Assembly: GCA_965247125.1 (NCBI GenBank)
Contig: CBDFGO010000003.1
Location: forward strand, 124,001 to 188,000
Length of the DNA: 64,000 nt
DNA from: CALBJU01 sp965247125
Lineage (GTDB): Bacteria; Bacteroidota; Rhodothermia; Rhodothermales; UBA10348
Direction of reading: 5' to 3'
Shown here: one piece after another, positions 35,858 to 44,875 of the stretch
How the letters are laid out: each line of letters opens with the position of its first letter
Numbering within the stretch: the first letter of the stretch is position 1
The notes under the pieces: generated by a model
Told to the model about the DNA's origin: nothing
Databases searched by the model: none
Seen by the model: only the letters and a program-made list of their open reading frames with translations
Made by a program: the position numbers and the translations under genes

Positions 35858-38554
35858 ATGTCGCTGGACTCCTTTTTACACTTCATTTCCTCAACAGAAA
35901 CGGAGACGAATGCAGATTCCGATCTGGCGTTTGCCGAGGTTTCCCCCGAAGGAAAGATAACCAGTATCAATCCGTTTGGCCGCCTGGCCTGGGGTTGGCG
36001 AGTCGGCACGAAACTGAAAGCCGATATCCTGATGGCGTTGGAATGCGTGGAGGGCGACGATCCGATCGGACTGCCGCTTATGATCGGTGGATTGCACATG
36101 CGCGGATTGCTGCGCAGGGACCAGGAAGGCTGGTTCATCATCGGATACGAGTCCGGAGCGAAGGTTTCGAGCGGCGAACAACACACCTTTCGGGCCTTGA
36201 TGGATCAGATTCCACAGCCGGCCCTCTGTTTCAACACCTCGGGTTTGGCCCGGTACGTCAATGAGTCTGCGGCGCGAGAGCTGGATGACGATGTCGAAAA
36301 TCTGATTGGTCAGCCGGTACTGGCGCAGCTCATCCATGCGGAAGACCGATGGAAACTGGCAGATCTTATTGAGCTTGCTGCCAAGGATGGTTCATCCCAC
36401 GCATCCGTTCGCTTCGGCAGAGCACCCCAAATTGGAATTCTCCACCTCGTACACTCCGTGGAAGATGAGTTTCAGGCGGTAATTCTGTCTGTAACGGAGA
36501 CAGACAATTTTGTCGATGGCTCCCACATACAGGAATCATTTTATCAATCGTTTCTGGAGCAGGGCCCTATTGGAGTCCTGTATCTCGATGCCACGGGGAG
36601 TGTGACGTTCGAAAACCACTATTTTCGTACACTCGTCGGGGTTGGTCCCCATGCTTCCTGGTTGGGCATGGAATTGAGTGAGATCGCGGCGCTTCCACCC
36701 GCAGCTGCGGAGGAGTTGCTGGCAGTCTGCACTTCGGGACAGGCAAGCACTCTGATGACCGATCTGATCGATCCGGTTCATGGCAATGCGAGTCATTACA
36801 TTCAAATTCACGCCTCCGCTATCCGTCATTTGGACGGCAATATCATCGGGGTGGCGTTGCTCATTGAAGATCGAACTGAGGTTGTCGCACAGCAGGAGGA
36901 ACTCGACTTTATCAGTCGAAGCGACCAGCTCGAACTCGCGCTTCGAGAACTGGCTACCACAAATCCTAACCCGGCAACATTCCGGGATCAAGCCATCGCA
37001 ATACTGGGTGCAGCCTCCGGTGCCGACAGGACAGGTCTTCTTGCACTATCGATAGGGAAGGACCGTCTGGTGCAGATCTCCTCGTGGGAAAGAGGATCCG
37101 ATACGATTAGTCCCGAATCCATTTCCCGTGATAAGCTGGCCGGGATCGAATCCTGGGATGAAGGCTGTTTCGTGGGGGCGGCCGAGGGCGAGGACGCCAT
37201 CATCTGTAAGCGGTACGATGCCGGCGTTTGTTGGATCGATCCCGTTAGAGATAATGGAAAATTTGCAGGTTATCTCGTGTTCGCCTGGAATAACGACGAT
37301 CCAGAAGCAACCTGGGCCACCTCAACGAGGCTCAACGACTGGGTCCGGCTCTTCGAATCACTCTACTCGTGGATTCAGCTCGGCGCCCGATATCGCACAA
37401 CCGTCGCATCCATCGATGACGCCCTGTTTGGTTTCAGTTTTTTGCCCGATGACGGCCGGCGATATCATTTTGCCACCGATCAGTTCGAAATGCTGACAGG
37501 TTATCGTTCCGCCGAGTTGCTCGACGACGGGGACCTCAAAGTGGACTGGGTCCAGGACGTAGTACATGAAGAAGACGCAGCGCTGGTCCGTGTTCACAAC
37601 AAAACACTTCTGGAAGGAAACGAAAGCCGGGTGACCTATCGCATCCATCATCGTGATGGATCGATTCGATGGCTTAGGGAGCACGCCACACCTAGAACAG
37701 ATTCGACCGGAATGACGGCCGTCAATGGCATTCTATCGGATGTGTCGGAGCAGAAGGCTGCAGAACTTGTTCTGCTGCAGGCTAAAAAAGAAGCGGAGGC
37801 ATCCGACCGTTCGAAGACAGCATTTATTGCTACGCTTAGTCATGAAATCCGAACACCGTTGGGTAGCGTGAGTGGCTACGCGCAACTACTTCAGAAGGAG
37901 CTTGAAGAATTTGAAGAAGAGTTGCCGGGGGATCTGCCGGATCAAGTTCACGAATTTGTGAGTGCTATTTCTGAACGCTCGCATAAACTGCTGAATCTCG
38001 TCCACGATCTATTTGAACTCTCAAATCTTGAGATGGGAAAAGCGTCGCTCGAGCAAATATCCGTCGAGCTGTCCTCTATCGTCCGGGCATCCGTTGAAAA
38101 GGCAAGGCCCGGAATCGAACGCAAAGGCCTGAGTCTGGAGTTGTCCGTACACGACAGTGACCTCAATGTGAGTGGAGATGCAAAACGCCTGTCACAGGTG
38201 TTCGACAATCTTTTATCGAACGCCGCCAAGTTTACAGAATTCGGTTCCATTCACGTGGATATGCGTCGAATGGCAGGCGAAATAAGAATCGAGGTAACCG
38301 ATACCGGTATCGGGATATCGGCCGACTATCAAGAACATCTTTTCGATTCCTTCTCCCAGGAAGAAGATTGGCGAAATCGCCGATTCGAAGGAACGGGGCT
38401 TGGACTGTCGCTCGTTAGACGGCTTCTCGGACTGATGGGGGGCGCCGTTGAGGTTGAGAGCGAGAAGGGTTCTGGCTCAACATTTCACGTAAGCCTACCG
38501 GCGCTTACCCGCGACTCCCGTCCTGACGCAGCGCGTTATCCATCGCGTATCTGA
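35858..38554 (+). CDS. Multi-PAS sensor histidine kinase
   Basis: 898 residues from ATG 35858; a GTG at 35822 is possible. Without transmembrane helices it is probably cytoplasmic. At least three PAS-like sensor regions (FRALMDQIPQPALCFNTSG; FYQSFLEQGPIGVLYLDATG; a PAC-type GNESRVTYRIHHRDGSIRWL) and a GAF-like middle (ADRTGLLALSIGKDRLVQIS). The kinase core has the phospho-acceptor His at about residue 662 (ATLSHEIRTPLGSVSGY), N-box NLLSNAAKFTE, G1 DTGIGI and G2 GTGLGLSLV. No receiver domain or adjacent response regulator is present, so the partner lies elsewhere. Its end overlaps the convergent queG by 50 bases. Confidence 0.9.
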   Translation: MSLDSFLHFISSTETETNADSDLAFAEVSPEGKITSINPFGRLAWGWRVGTKLKADILMALECVEGDDPIGLPLMIGGLHMRGLLRRDQEGWFIIGYESGAKVSSGEQHTFRALMDQIPQPALCFNTSGLARYVNESAARELDDDVENLIGQPVLAQLIHAEDRWKLADLIELAAKDGSSHASVRFGRAPQIGILHLVHSVEDEFQAVILSVTETDNFVDGSHIQESFYQSFLEQGPIGVLYLDATGSVTFENHYFRTLVGVGPHASWLGMELSEIAALPPAAAEELLAVCTSGQASTLMTDLIDPVHGNASHYIQIHASAIRHLDGNIIGVALLIEDRTEVVAQQEELDFISRSDQLELALRELATTNPNPATFRDQAIAILGAASGADRTGLLALSIGKDRLVQISSWERGSDTISPESISRDKLAGIESWDEGCFVGAAEGEDAIICKRYDAGVCWIDPVRDNGKFAGYLVFAWNNDDPEATWATSTRLNDWVRLFESLYSWIQLGARYRTTVASIDDALFGFSFLPDDGRRYHFATDQFEMLTGYRSAELLDDGDLKVDWVQDVVHEEDAALVRVHNKTLLEGNESRVTYRIHHRDGSIRWLREHATPRTDSTGMTAVNGILSDVSEQKAAELVLLQAKKEAEASDRSKTAFIATLSHEIRTPLGSVSGYAQLLQKELEEFEEELPGDLPDQVHEFVSAISERSHKLLNLVHDLFELSNLEMGKASLEQISVELSSIVRASVEKARPGIERKGLSLELSVHDSDLNVSGDAKRLSQVFDNLLSNAAKFTEFGSIHVDMRRMAGEIRIEVTDTGIGISADYQEHLFDSFSQEEDWRNRRFEGTGLGLSLVRRLLGLMGGAVEVESEKGSGSTFHVSLPALTRDSRPDAARYPSRI

Positions 38555-39479
38555 CGTTTCTCTCAAATCCGGAGATCTTCGTCCGTTTTATCGCACTCTT
38601 GCGAAATCTCGAGCTGAATGATTCTTGATCCAATTCAGCCCACGCGGCAATCGGAGTCTCAAGTATTCCGGGACGAGGCGCGTATCGAGCCTCGGACGAT
38701 TCCGTCCGGAATTTATTCCAGGGACAGACCTCCTGGCAGATGTCACAGCCAAAGATCCAGTTTCCATGATTGTCGCGGATGGACCGATCCACATCGTCCT
38801 CGCGGTGTTCGATTGTTGTGTAGGAAATACAGAGGTTGGCATCGACTACATACGGCTCCGTGATGGCCGCCGTGGGGCAGGCGTTGAGACACGCTGTACA
38901 AGAGCCACACTGATCCAGAATCGGTTCGTCCGGACTGAGCTCGATATCGAGGACGAGCTCTCCGATAAAAAACCAGCTTCCATGTTGTGGAGAAATCAGA
39001 TTGGTGTGTTTTCCAATCCAACCCAGTCCAGCCCTCGCCGCCCATGCTTTGTCCATTATGGGTGCACTGTCGACGAACATCCTGCCACTTACATCTCCCA
39101 CCTCTCCCTGTAGCCATTCATATAGGCTGGCAAGACGTTCCTTCAACACGAGGTGGTAGTCATCTCCCCAGGCATATCGGCTGATTCGGCCTACATCCGG
39201 TTCGTCTGATGGCTCATCGGGATAGAAGTAACTTTGCAACACTGAAACCACACTTCGGGCGCCGTCCACCAGTTTCGTTGGATCGGTTCGCTTTTCCAGA
39301 TGCTTCTCCATCCAGCTCATCGAGGCGTGATTGCCCCTGGAGAGCCAACTTTTCAATCGAGCGGCTTCAACGTCCAGGGCCTCCGCACGGGAAATACCAC
39401 AGGCATCCAGGCCCAACTCGAGAGCCTTGTGCTTGATGGATTGTGACAGTATTTGGGTCTGACGGGAGTTTGAGGGCAT
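38505..39479 (-). CDS. queG: Epoxyqueuosine reductase
   Basis: 324 residues. Cobalamin- and iron-sulfur-dependent enzyme that makes the last step of queuosine in tRNA (epoxyqueuosine to queuosine). N-terminal DUF1730 domain (ARLKSWLSRGNHASMSWMEK ... FVDSAPIMDKAWAARAGLGW) and two 4Fe-4S motifs, CGSCTACLNACP and CDICQEVCPWN. A HEAT-like C-terminal extension is short here. The gene appears intact. It converges on the kinase gene with a 50-base 3' overlap. Confidence 0.95.
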   Translation of the reverse strand: MPSNSRQTQILSQSIKHKALELGLDACGISRAEALDVEAARLKSWLSRGNHASMSWMEKHLEKRTDPTKLVDGARSVVSVLQSYFYPDEPSDEPDVGRISRYAWGDDYHLVLKERLASLYEWLQGEVGDVSGRMFVDSAPIMDKAWAARAGLGWIGKHTNLISPQHGSWFFIGELVLDIELSPDEPILDQCGSCTACLNACPTAAITEPYVVDANLCISYTTIEHREDDVDRSIRDNHGNWIFGCDICQEVCPWNKFRTESSEARYAPRPGILETPIAAWAELDQESFSSRFRKSAIKRTKISGFERNVRYAMDNALRQDGSRG

Positions 39480-39529
39480 CGGTACGGCCTGGCGAACTAA
39501 TGCTCAAACCGACAAAGGCGGGCCGAGTT

Positions 39530-40654
39530 CTAGCGGTAGAGCAGCGAACAGTCGAAAGGAACGGTAGCTACCTGGTGTTCTTCTACACAACCCTTGCCAT
39601 CCTTGCCCTTTGGACATACGACTTTACCGACCTCGGTATCGAGGGTAAATCGGCCTGCGGACAATCCCGAGCCCACGTAATAGTTCAGGATGGTCTCCGC
39701 TCGTTCCTGGGCAACCTGGAGGGCGTAAATGTCAGTATCATGGGAGCTCGAATAGCCGATGATGTTCACACAACAAGTCGGATTCAGCCGCAGTGCCTCG
39801 ATGTTCTCGTCGAGAGCTTCGCGAGAAGCCGTACTGAGGTCAATCGTGTTGGACGCGAAGTACACGCTGTTCAGCTCAATGAGCATACACACTCGCGGTA
39901 CGAGGGGCAGGGGAGGATCGTATCCAGGCACGGTAAGTGGCGGAGGAATGGGAGCTGGCGGAGGGCCGACTCTTTTTGAACGCCGCAGACATCCCCTCAA
40001 TCCAAGAGCGATGAGTGATGTGTTGTGAGGATCATAATCCCGCTCATTTCGCCACACGTAATTGAGGTCCCAACGATAACTGGCCTCGCCGAATGCTGAC
40101 CAGCATCCGTTGAAGGCTACGTCGATTCCAAAACCGAGCGGCAAATGATAAACCGATCGTTCGGGACCGGGCACACCGCGACCGGGAAGGTCAATGCCAC
40201 CTTTGGATCGGCCTCGAAAGGCATCAGCCACGGTCGCGCCAAACCCAGTAAAAACGTACGGGAGTACACGGCTTTTGGAACCAGGCCGAAGAGTCATCAC
40301 GATCTCTGGCTCAAACAGAAAGAGCGGCTTGGTGAGGAACTCGTTGATACCTGATCCGACCAATTTTCGACCGTCCTTGGTGCTGAAATTGGTAAACAGG
40401 ACCATTCCCCTGAAGAAAAAGAGATCCCGCACAATGGGAAAGGAGCCTAAAAAGACGAGCGCGGGGTCGTGTTCGCGGACAAAATTCGCCCGGCTACGGG
40501 GTTGAAGCAGGTCAATGGGGCCGTGATACGTAAATAAACCGATACCGACACCCAGATGGGCGCGGGAGTCTCTGAACTGATTGCTTTGTGCTTGCGACAC
40601 CAGCTGGGTGGTCACAATCAGCATCAGGATGGCCAAAATACGGCGAATAGTCAT
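39530..40654 (-). CDS. Outer membrane beta-barrel protein with OmpA-like C-terminal domain
   Basis: 374 residues from ATG 40654 (signal peptide RRILAILMLIVTTQLVSQAQ); there is no ribosome site, as is usual in this group. The N-terminal ~200 residues have alternating aromatic strands (HLGVGIGLFTYHGPIDLLQP; VYHLPLGFGIDVAFNGCWSA) of a small barrel. A Pro-rich linker follows (GPPPAPIPPPLTVPG), then an OmpA-type peptidoglycan-binding domain (LNSVYFASNTIDLSTASREA ... VNIIGYSSSHDTD). It probably tethers the outer membrane to the wall. The C-terminal domain ends in an unusual Cys-containing tail (VVCPKGKDGKGCVEEHQ). Confidence 0.82.
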   Translation of the reverse strand: MTIRRILAILMLIVTTQLVSQAQSNQFRDSRAHLGVGIGLFTYHGPIDLLQPRSRANFVREHDPALVFLGSFPIVRDLFFFRGMVLFTNFSTKDGRKLVGSGINEFLTKPLFLFEPEIVMTLRPGSKSRVLPYVFTGFGATVADAFRGRSKGGIDLPGRGVPGPERSVYHLPLGFGIDVAFNGCWSAFGEASYRWDLNYVWRNERDYDPHNTSLIALGLRGCLRRSKRVGPPPAPIPPPLTVPGYDPPLPLVPRVCMLIELNSVYFASNTIDLSTASREALDENIEALRLNPTCCVNIIGYSSSHDTDIYALQVAQERAETILNYYVGSGLSAGRFTLDTEVGKVVCPKGKDGKGCVEEHQVATVPFDCSLLYR

Positions 40655-40802
40655 TATTACGATACGGTATTTCCCCAAATGAGGTGGAAAAGCGCCGGTA
40701 AAGACCCGGAGCTGCCAGATTGAGGTATCGTCCGCTATCTGCCATCCTGAAACCCTTTTTACAGCTGAATCAGGCTCTGTATCGGATTTTTGGCGAAATA
40801 AA

Positions 40803-40831
40803 AAAGGGGCCGCCCTGCGGGCGGCCCCTTT
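40803..40831 (-). terminator. Rho-independent terminator of the PKD/OmpA gene
   Basis: Perfect 13-base stem (AAAGGGGCCGCCC with its complement) and loop TGC. On the minus strand it is followed by a T run (TTTTTATTTCG), so it ends transcription of the gene at 40857-41795. Confidence 0.9.
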
Positions 40832-40856
40832 CAAGAACCGTTGGTTCTGAGATCCT

Positions 40857-41795
40857 CTATCGCACGATGATCGTATCAACGCGACGATACTGTGCCAGAC
40901 CATCTTTCTTGCTCGTCAGATCTTCTGCGCGGCCATTGCCGATCGTGACCATGCGCGTCGACGAAACACCGTTCTCGGCGTAGTACTGCTCAACCGCGCG
41001 AGCGCGATCTTCGGAGAGCTCCTGCGAACGGCGTTCTCCCGGAGCAGACACTCCTTCCACACGAACGTTCATGTTCGGGCACTCGGAGAGTATTTCCAGG
41101 TTGTCCGTCAGCGCCGCCATTGCCTCATCATTCAGTTCGGAAGAGTTGCGGTCAAAAAACGCGCCGCCCAATTCCGTGACTTCACGACAGATAGCGGCTT
41201 CGTACATGTCAACCGTAAGTGTCATCGAGCGAGAATCGGAGCCTGCGCGGTTCGATGCGTTCAGCTGAACCGTGTAGGTCCCGGCTGTAGCGAACGTGTA
41301 CGAGGGAGAGGCTTGACTGCTCGTTCCGCCATCACCAAAACTCCAGGCGTAAGAGACGGGCATATCGCCGTTCACTGATGCGGTGAACATGACAGACGTT
41401 TCCGTATCAGGCGAATTATTGTTTGCCCGGATACTCACAATCTGCGCAGGGACAGGAGGGTTTACAACGACTACCGTTGCAGAGCTCATGTCCGTTGACT
41501 TTCCTTTACGGTTTGAAGCCGTAGCGGTAACGGTGTACGTGCCGGCATTCTGAAAGGAATGATTGTTCGCTGCGCCCGAGGCGGAGCCGCTGTCGCCGAA
41601 GTCCCAGCTCACTGAAACTGGCATTTTGGCATCGTCATTGGTGGCTACTGCAAAATTTCCATTCTGGTTAGTCTGCAGACTGTCCGGCGCCGTCATCGAA
41701 AGAATGTCGACGGGAACGCTCTTACACCCTGTCAGCAGAATTCCGCCGGCAATGATGAAAAGCATGAAGCTGTTTGAAAATAGTTTTCTGGCCAT
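40857..41795 (-). CDS. Lipoprotein with two PKD domains and an OmpA-like domain
   Basis: 312 residues. Lipobox LTGC (MLFIIAGGILLTGCKS). Two PKD repeats with the hallmark WDFGDSGSASG ... NAGTYTVTATA and WSFGDGGTSSQASPSYTF ... TAGTYTVQLNA. A C-terminal OmpA domain follows (GAFFDRNSSELNDEAMAALT ... SQELSEDRARAVEQYYAENG). It would sit in the outer membrane and bind peptidoglycan non-covalently, with the PKD units as spacers or protein-binding modules. It lies just upstream of, and transcribed in the same direction as, the other OmpA-type gene, with a terminator between them. Confidence 0.92.
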   Translation of the reverse strand: MARKLFSNSFMLFIIAGGILLTGCKSVPVDILSMTAPDSLQTNQNGNFAVATNDDAKMPVSVSWDFGDSGSASGAANNHSFQNAGTYTVTATASNRKGKSTDMSSATVVVVNPPVPAQIVSIRANNNSPDTETSVMFTASVNGDMPVSYAWSFGDGGTSSQASPSYTFATAGTYTVQLNASNRAGSDSRSMTLTVDMYEAAICREVTELGGAFFDRNSSELNDEAMAALTDNLEILSECPNMNVRVEGVSAPGERRSQELSEDRARAVEQYYAENGVSSTRMVTIGNGRAEDLTSKKDGLAQYRRVDTIIVR

Positions 41796-41968
41796 GTCAG
41801 GAAGAGAATGTGTTTTCGGTTATCCAGAGAGTGCGTCCGGCATCACGGAATATAGGGTCAAAAATCTATAAACGGTCCGGAAGTGTGTTTTTATTGCCTT
41901 AGTTCTTATCAGATTCAAAAAATGAACTCGATTCAGGCGACGGTGAAAAAGAGAAGCTGAAAAAGAAT

Positions 41969-41995
41969 AGCCTGTCTCCAATGTGGAAACAGGCT
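41969..41995 (-). terminator. Terminator of rpsT
   Basis: 11-base stem with one mismatch (AGCCTGTCTCC / GGAAACAGGCT, loop AATGT). On the minus strand it is followed by ATTCTTTTTC. It lies 36 bases after the rpsT stop. Confidence 0.8.
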
Positions 41996-42030
41996 GAACT
42001 CTTTAAATCGGGCAATACCACTTCACAAAT

Positions 42031-42285
42031 CTAGGCGAGGGTATTTACGTGCTTTTCGAGTTCGCTTTTGTAATTGGCAGCCTTGTTTTTGTGGATGATG
42101 CCTTTTGCAGACATGCGATCCAGATAGGCCTTCACATCGATCAGAAGAGCGGAAGCCGCCGCTGAATCTTCACTCGCGCGGAGTTTTTTAATCATCGTGC
42201 GCATTTTACTTCTGTGCACTCTGTTTCGCGCGCGGCGCGTTTCTGACTGACGGACTCTCTTAGCTGCTGACTTATGCTGAGGCAT
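42031..42285 (-). CDS. rpsT: 30S ribosomal protein S20
   Basis: 84 residues, very basic: MPQHKSAAKRVRQSETRRAR, then NKAANYKSELEKHVNTLA. It follows the S20 pattern (H-KSAxKRxRxxxxRRxxNR ... KGxIHKNxAAxxKS). It binds the 16S rRNA body early in 30S assembly. Single gene with its own terminator. Confidence 0.95.
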   Translation of the reverse strand: MPQHKSAAKRVRQSETRRARNRVHRSKMRTMIKKLRASEDSAAASALLIDVKAYLDRMSAKGIIHKNKAANYKSELEKHVNTLA

Positions 42286-42442
42286 TTGGTTGCCGTATAC
42301 TTACTTGGATCGGAAGAAAAACTTTATAGCCTACAAATATACGCTGGTCCATCGTTTCAGTCAATTGTTCTGACCAATCCGGAACCGTCCGATTCACCGT
42401 GTGTTTCGCCTTCTGCATGGTAAATAGGCCAGTTTTTTTCAG

Positions 42443-43354
42443 ATGTTCGCACTTCTTTCTGAATTCATAAGAAATATCGGTCACTCCATCATGGTTATCG
42501 TGATGGATCCTGAACACAGGGAGGATGAACGCACTCATCTCGTGAGACCAGGCCAGATGCTTCTGATTCTGGGAGCATCCTTTTTGACGCTTTTCGTTGC
42601 TTTGATAGCTACGCTGCTGCTCACGCCGCTGAGGTACTATCTGCCTGGTTATGGAACGATGGATATGCGTATTGAGGCGCGCGAAAATATGATGCGCATC
42701 GAGTCCATGGCGGATTCGCTTGCCCTTCAGGCCGAATACGTTTCGAGCCTCCGCGATATTTTTCTGGGCAATGTCGATGCGATGCCACCCGATGGAGATC
42801 GGCCGGCCGCAGCCGCACCCGCATTTTCTGCAGGATCCAGTCTACTGGAGTTGCCCCTCCCCTCCCTGTCCGGAAATTGGGAAGACCATCAGCAGCCGGC
42901 CATAGCGATCGGCAGGCTCTCGACGCTGAGCGAACCTACTGCTCAATTACCTCTTTCCGGCCCGAGCTTCCTGTCCGCCCTCTCGTTTCCAATTTTGCCG
43001 CCCGTCTCAGGAATTATTACGCGGGGATTCGATGCACAGACCAGTCATTACGCCGTCGATGTTGCCGCGGAGACCGGGAGTGCGATCAGGAGTATTGGTG
43101 ACGGCTACGTAATTTTTGCTGATTGGGTAAATGATGGCGGCCAGGTGATCGCGATTGCACACGCGGTCGGTTATATTTCGGTATTCAAGCACAACAGCAG
43201 CCTTCTGAAACAGATTGGAGATCGAGTCCGTGACCGGGAAGTAATCGCATTCAGTGGAAACTCGGGAGAGATTACTTCTGGACCGCACGCGCATTTTGAA
43301 CTCTGGCTCGACGGCCTCGCACAAGATCCCAGAGCATACGTTCTGGGCTGGTAG
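42443..43354 (+). CDS. M23-family (LytM-type) cell-wall endopeptidase, membrane anchored
   Basis: 303 residues. Short cytoplasmic N-terminus, one transmembrane segment (MLLILGASFLTLFVALIATL), a helical and Pro-rich linker, then the M23 domain: HYAVDVAAETG (His-x3-Asp zinc ligands), DGYVIFADWVNDGGQVIAIA and the closing GPHAHFELW (HxH). It would cleave peptidoglycan cross-bridges or act as an activator. It is followed 23 bases later by a bactofilin gene, a pairing known in other bacteria where bactofilin scaffolds position M23 enzymes for cell-shape control. Confidence 0.92.
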   Translation: MFALLSEFIRNIGHSIMVIVMDPEHREDERTHLVRPGQMLLILGASFLTLFVALIATLLLTPLRYYLPGYGTMDMRIEARENMMRIESMADSLALQAEYVSSLRDIFLGNVDAMPPDGDRPAAAAPAFSAGSSLLELPLPSLSGNWEDHQQPAIAIGRLSTLSEPTAQLPLSGPSFLSALSFPILPPVSGIITRGFDAQTSHYAVDVAAETGSAIRSIGDGYVIFADWVNDGGQVIAIAHAVGYISVFKHNSSLLKQIGDRVRDREVIAFSGNSGEITSGPHAHFELWLDGLAQDPRAYVLGW

Positions 43355-43377
43355 GACATAGAAAAACACCTTATCTC

Positions 43378-43839
43378 ATGGCAAAGAACACCAACTCCGC
43401 TCCTAACCCTTCGCAAATCAATCTTATCGCCTCTGGCACCACGCTCGAAGGTACCCTCACGACCAAGGATGACATTCGAATAAGCGGAAAATTGAAGGGC
43501 ACCCTTCGTGTAGAAGGAAAGGCGATAATTGCCCAGGAGGGAGTTGTAGAGGGCGATGTGTTTGCTACAGACGCAGACGTAGCGGGTAAGTTGGTTGGCG
43601 AAATCAACATCAAGGGTAGGCTCGTCCTGAAGGGATCTGCTAAAGTCCAGGGCACAGTGCGCACGACGCGGCTCATCGTCGAAGAAGGTGCCGTAATCGA
43701 TGGAAGCTGCGAAATGGGTCAACTCGACAAGTCCCGGGCAGAAGTTCTCAAGTCTGGTAACATTACCCCTGTTCCGAAACCTCAGGCAGTTCCCGAGACC
43801 AAGCCACAGGGTACGTTTTCGTTGATGTCCGGTGAATGA
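43378..43839 (+). CDS. Bactofilin
   Basis: 153 residues. Central ~100-residue right-handed beta-helix of short repeats (LIASGTTLEGTLTTKDDIRI, GKLKGTLRVEGKAIIAQEGV, VAGKLVGEINIKGRLVLKGS) flanked by disordered N- and C-terminal tails, the bactofilin architecture. It polymerises into filaments without nucleotide. It is downstream of the M23 gene, probably in one operon, and overlaps the next gene by 8 bases. Confidence 0.93.
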   Translation: MAKNTNSAPNPSQINLIASGTTLEGTLTTKDDIRISGKLKGTLRVEGKAIIAQEGVVEGDVFATDADVAGKLVGEINIKGRLVLKGSAKVQGTVRTTRLIVEEGAVIDGSCEMGQLDKSRAEVLKSGNITPVPKPQAVPETKPQGTFSLMSGE

Positions 43840-44104
43840 CAAGAAATCCTGGCAGTCCGGACTTCACGACGCATCTCCCTATCTGACGATAGGAATCCAG
43901 CTGGCCGGAACGATGGTGTTCTACGTCGGGCTTGGGTATCTGATTGATCGTTGGCAGCAGACAGAGCCCACTTTCCTGATAGTGGGTGGCGTGGTCGGGA
44001 TGATTGCATTTTTCATCCAGTTGATCCGGGTTGTAAAACGCCTTTCATCTACCGGCTCCGGGGCAACGAAGTGGAGCGACAAAGACCCAAAATCTACCTC
44101 CTGA
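43832..44104 (+). CDS. AtpZ/AtpI-family small membrane protein of the F-ATPase cluster
   Basis: 90 residues with two transmembrane segments (QLAGTMVFYVGLGYLIDRWQ and FLIVGGVVGMIAFFIQLIRV). The pattern G-x-x-x-D-R-W and the position before atpI-atpB identify the AtpZ/ATP synthase gene 1 family, associated with assembly of the c-ring or with Mg transport. It overlaps the bactofilin stop by 8 bases. Confidence 0.85.
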   Translation: MNDKKSWQSGLHDASPYLTIGIQLAGTMVFYVGLGYLIDRWQQTEPTFLIVGGVVGMIAFFIQLIRVVKRLSSTGSGATKWSDKDPKSTS

Positions 44105-44248
44105 GCGCAGTTCACCCGAATTTCATGGCCTGAGGGGGTCGGTTCATTCATAATTCACCCGTTCCAGTTCTTGGCTTTTTATTGAATCCTTAGTTTTACA
44201 GCCCAGAATTGTTCGTCCAGACAATACACACAATCGCGGTGAATCCGA

Positions 44249-44875
44249 ATGAGTGAAAGCATCTGGTTCAGTTCTCTTTTCGGGGCCGGAATGGCTGTCG
44301 TGTACAGCGTATCGGCTATCGTGTTGGGGCGTGTTGCGATGAAATCGCCTGGACGGACATTCATGATGATTGTGATGGGTGGGATGGTTGCACGAATCTT
44401 CGTGGCTCTCATCATCCTGACCCTCATCCTGTTGTTTGCTCCGGTGGACCAGATGGCGTTCCTGATGGGATTTTTCGTTGTCTTTGTCATTGGACTGACG
44501 GTAGAAGTAGTGACGCTGCATCGGAGTCAGAAGGCAGTTTCTAATGCGCCTGATGCGCCCGATGCGCCTGATGCGCCCGATGCGCCTGATGCGCCCGATG
44601 CGCCTGATGCGCCCGATGCGCCTGATGCGCCCGATGCGCCTGATGCGCCCGATGCGCCTGATGCGCCCGATGCGCCTGATGCGCCCGATGCGCCTGATGC
44701 GCCCGATGCGCCTGATGCGCCCGATGCGCCTGATGCGCCCGATGCGCCTGATGCGCCCGATGCGCCTGATGCGCCCGATGCGCCTGATGCGCCCGATGCG
44801 CCTGATGCGCCCGATGCGCATGACATATCATCCGAATCAACATCAACTTTCGACCTTTCGGCCGAGAAAAACTGA
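44249..44875 (+). CDS. atpI: ATP synthase subunit I-like protein with a 30-fold Ala-Pro-Asp tail
   Basis: 208 residues. The N-terminal ~95 residues hold four hydrophobic segments (FGAGMAVVYSVSAIVLGRVA; FMMIVMGGMVARIFVALIIL; FLMGFFVVFVIGLTVEVV), as in AtpI proteins that precede atpB and assist c-ring assembly. After residue 99 come 30 uninterrupted Ala-Pro-Asp triplets, then AHDISSESTSTFDLSAEKN. The acidic, Pro-rich tail should be extended and on one side of the membrane. Its stop overlaps the atpB start (TGATG). The membrane part is typical; the tail is not known to me from any AtpI. Confidence 0.82.
   Translation: MSESIWFSSLFGAGMAVVYSVSAIVLGRVAMKSPGRTFMMIVMGGMVARIFVALIILTLILLFAPVDQMAFLMGFFVVFVIGLTVEVVTLHRSQKAVSNAPDAPDAPDAPDAPDAPDAPDAPDAPDAPDAPDAPDAPDAPDAPDAPDAPDAPDAPDAPDAPDAPDAPDAPDAPDAPDAPDAPDAPDAPDAHDISSESTSTFDLSAEKN
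44546..44815 (+). repeat. In-frame minisatellite, 9-bp unit x 30 (18-bp unit x 15)
   Basis: GATGCGCCT and GATGCGCCC alternate without error for 270 bases; only the last position alternates T/C, so the exact period is 18 bp. All six frames are open across it, which produces long spurious reading frames. Gains or losses of units keep the frame of the atpI tail. Confidence 0.97.

Noticed and set aside
39443..39979. 178-residue plus-strand frame opposite the OmpA gene
   Set aside because: It is antisense to the conserved OmpA domain and has no independent support.
44546..44815. Possible CRISPR-like array
   Set aside because: Units are 9/18 bp with no unique spacers; it is an in-frame minisatellite.
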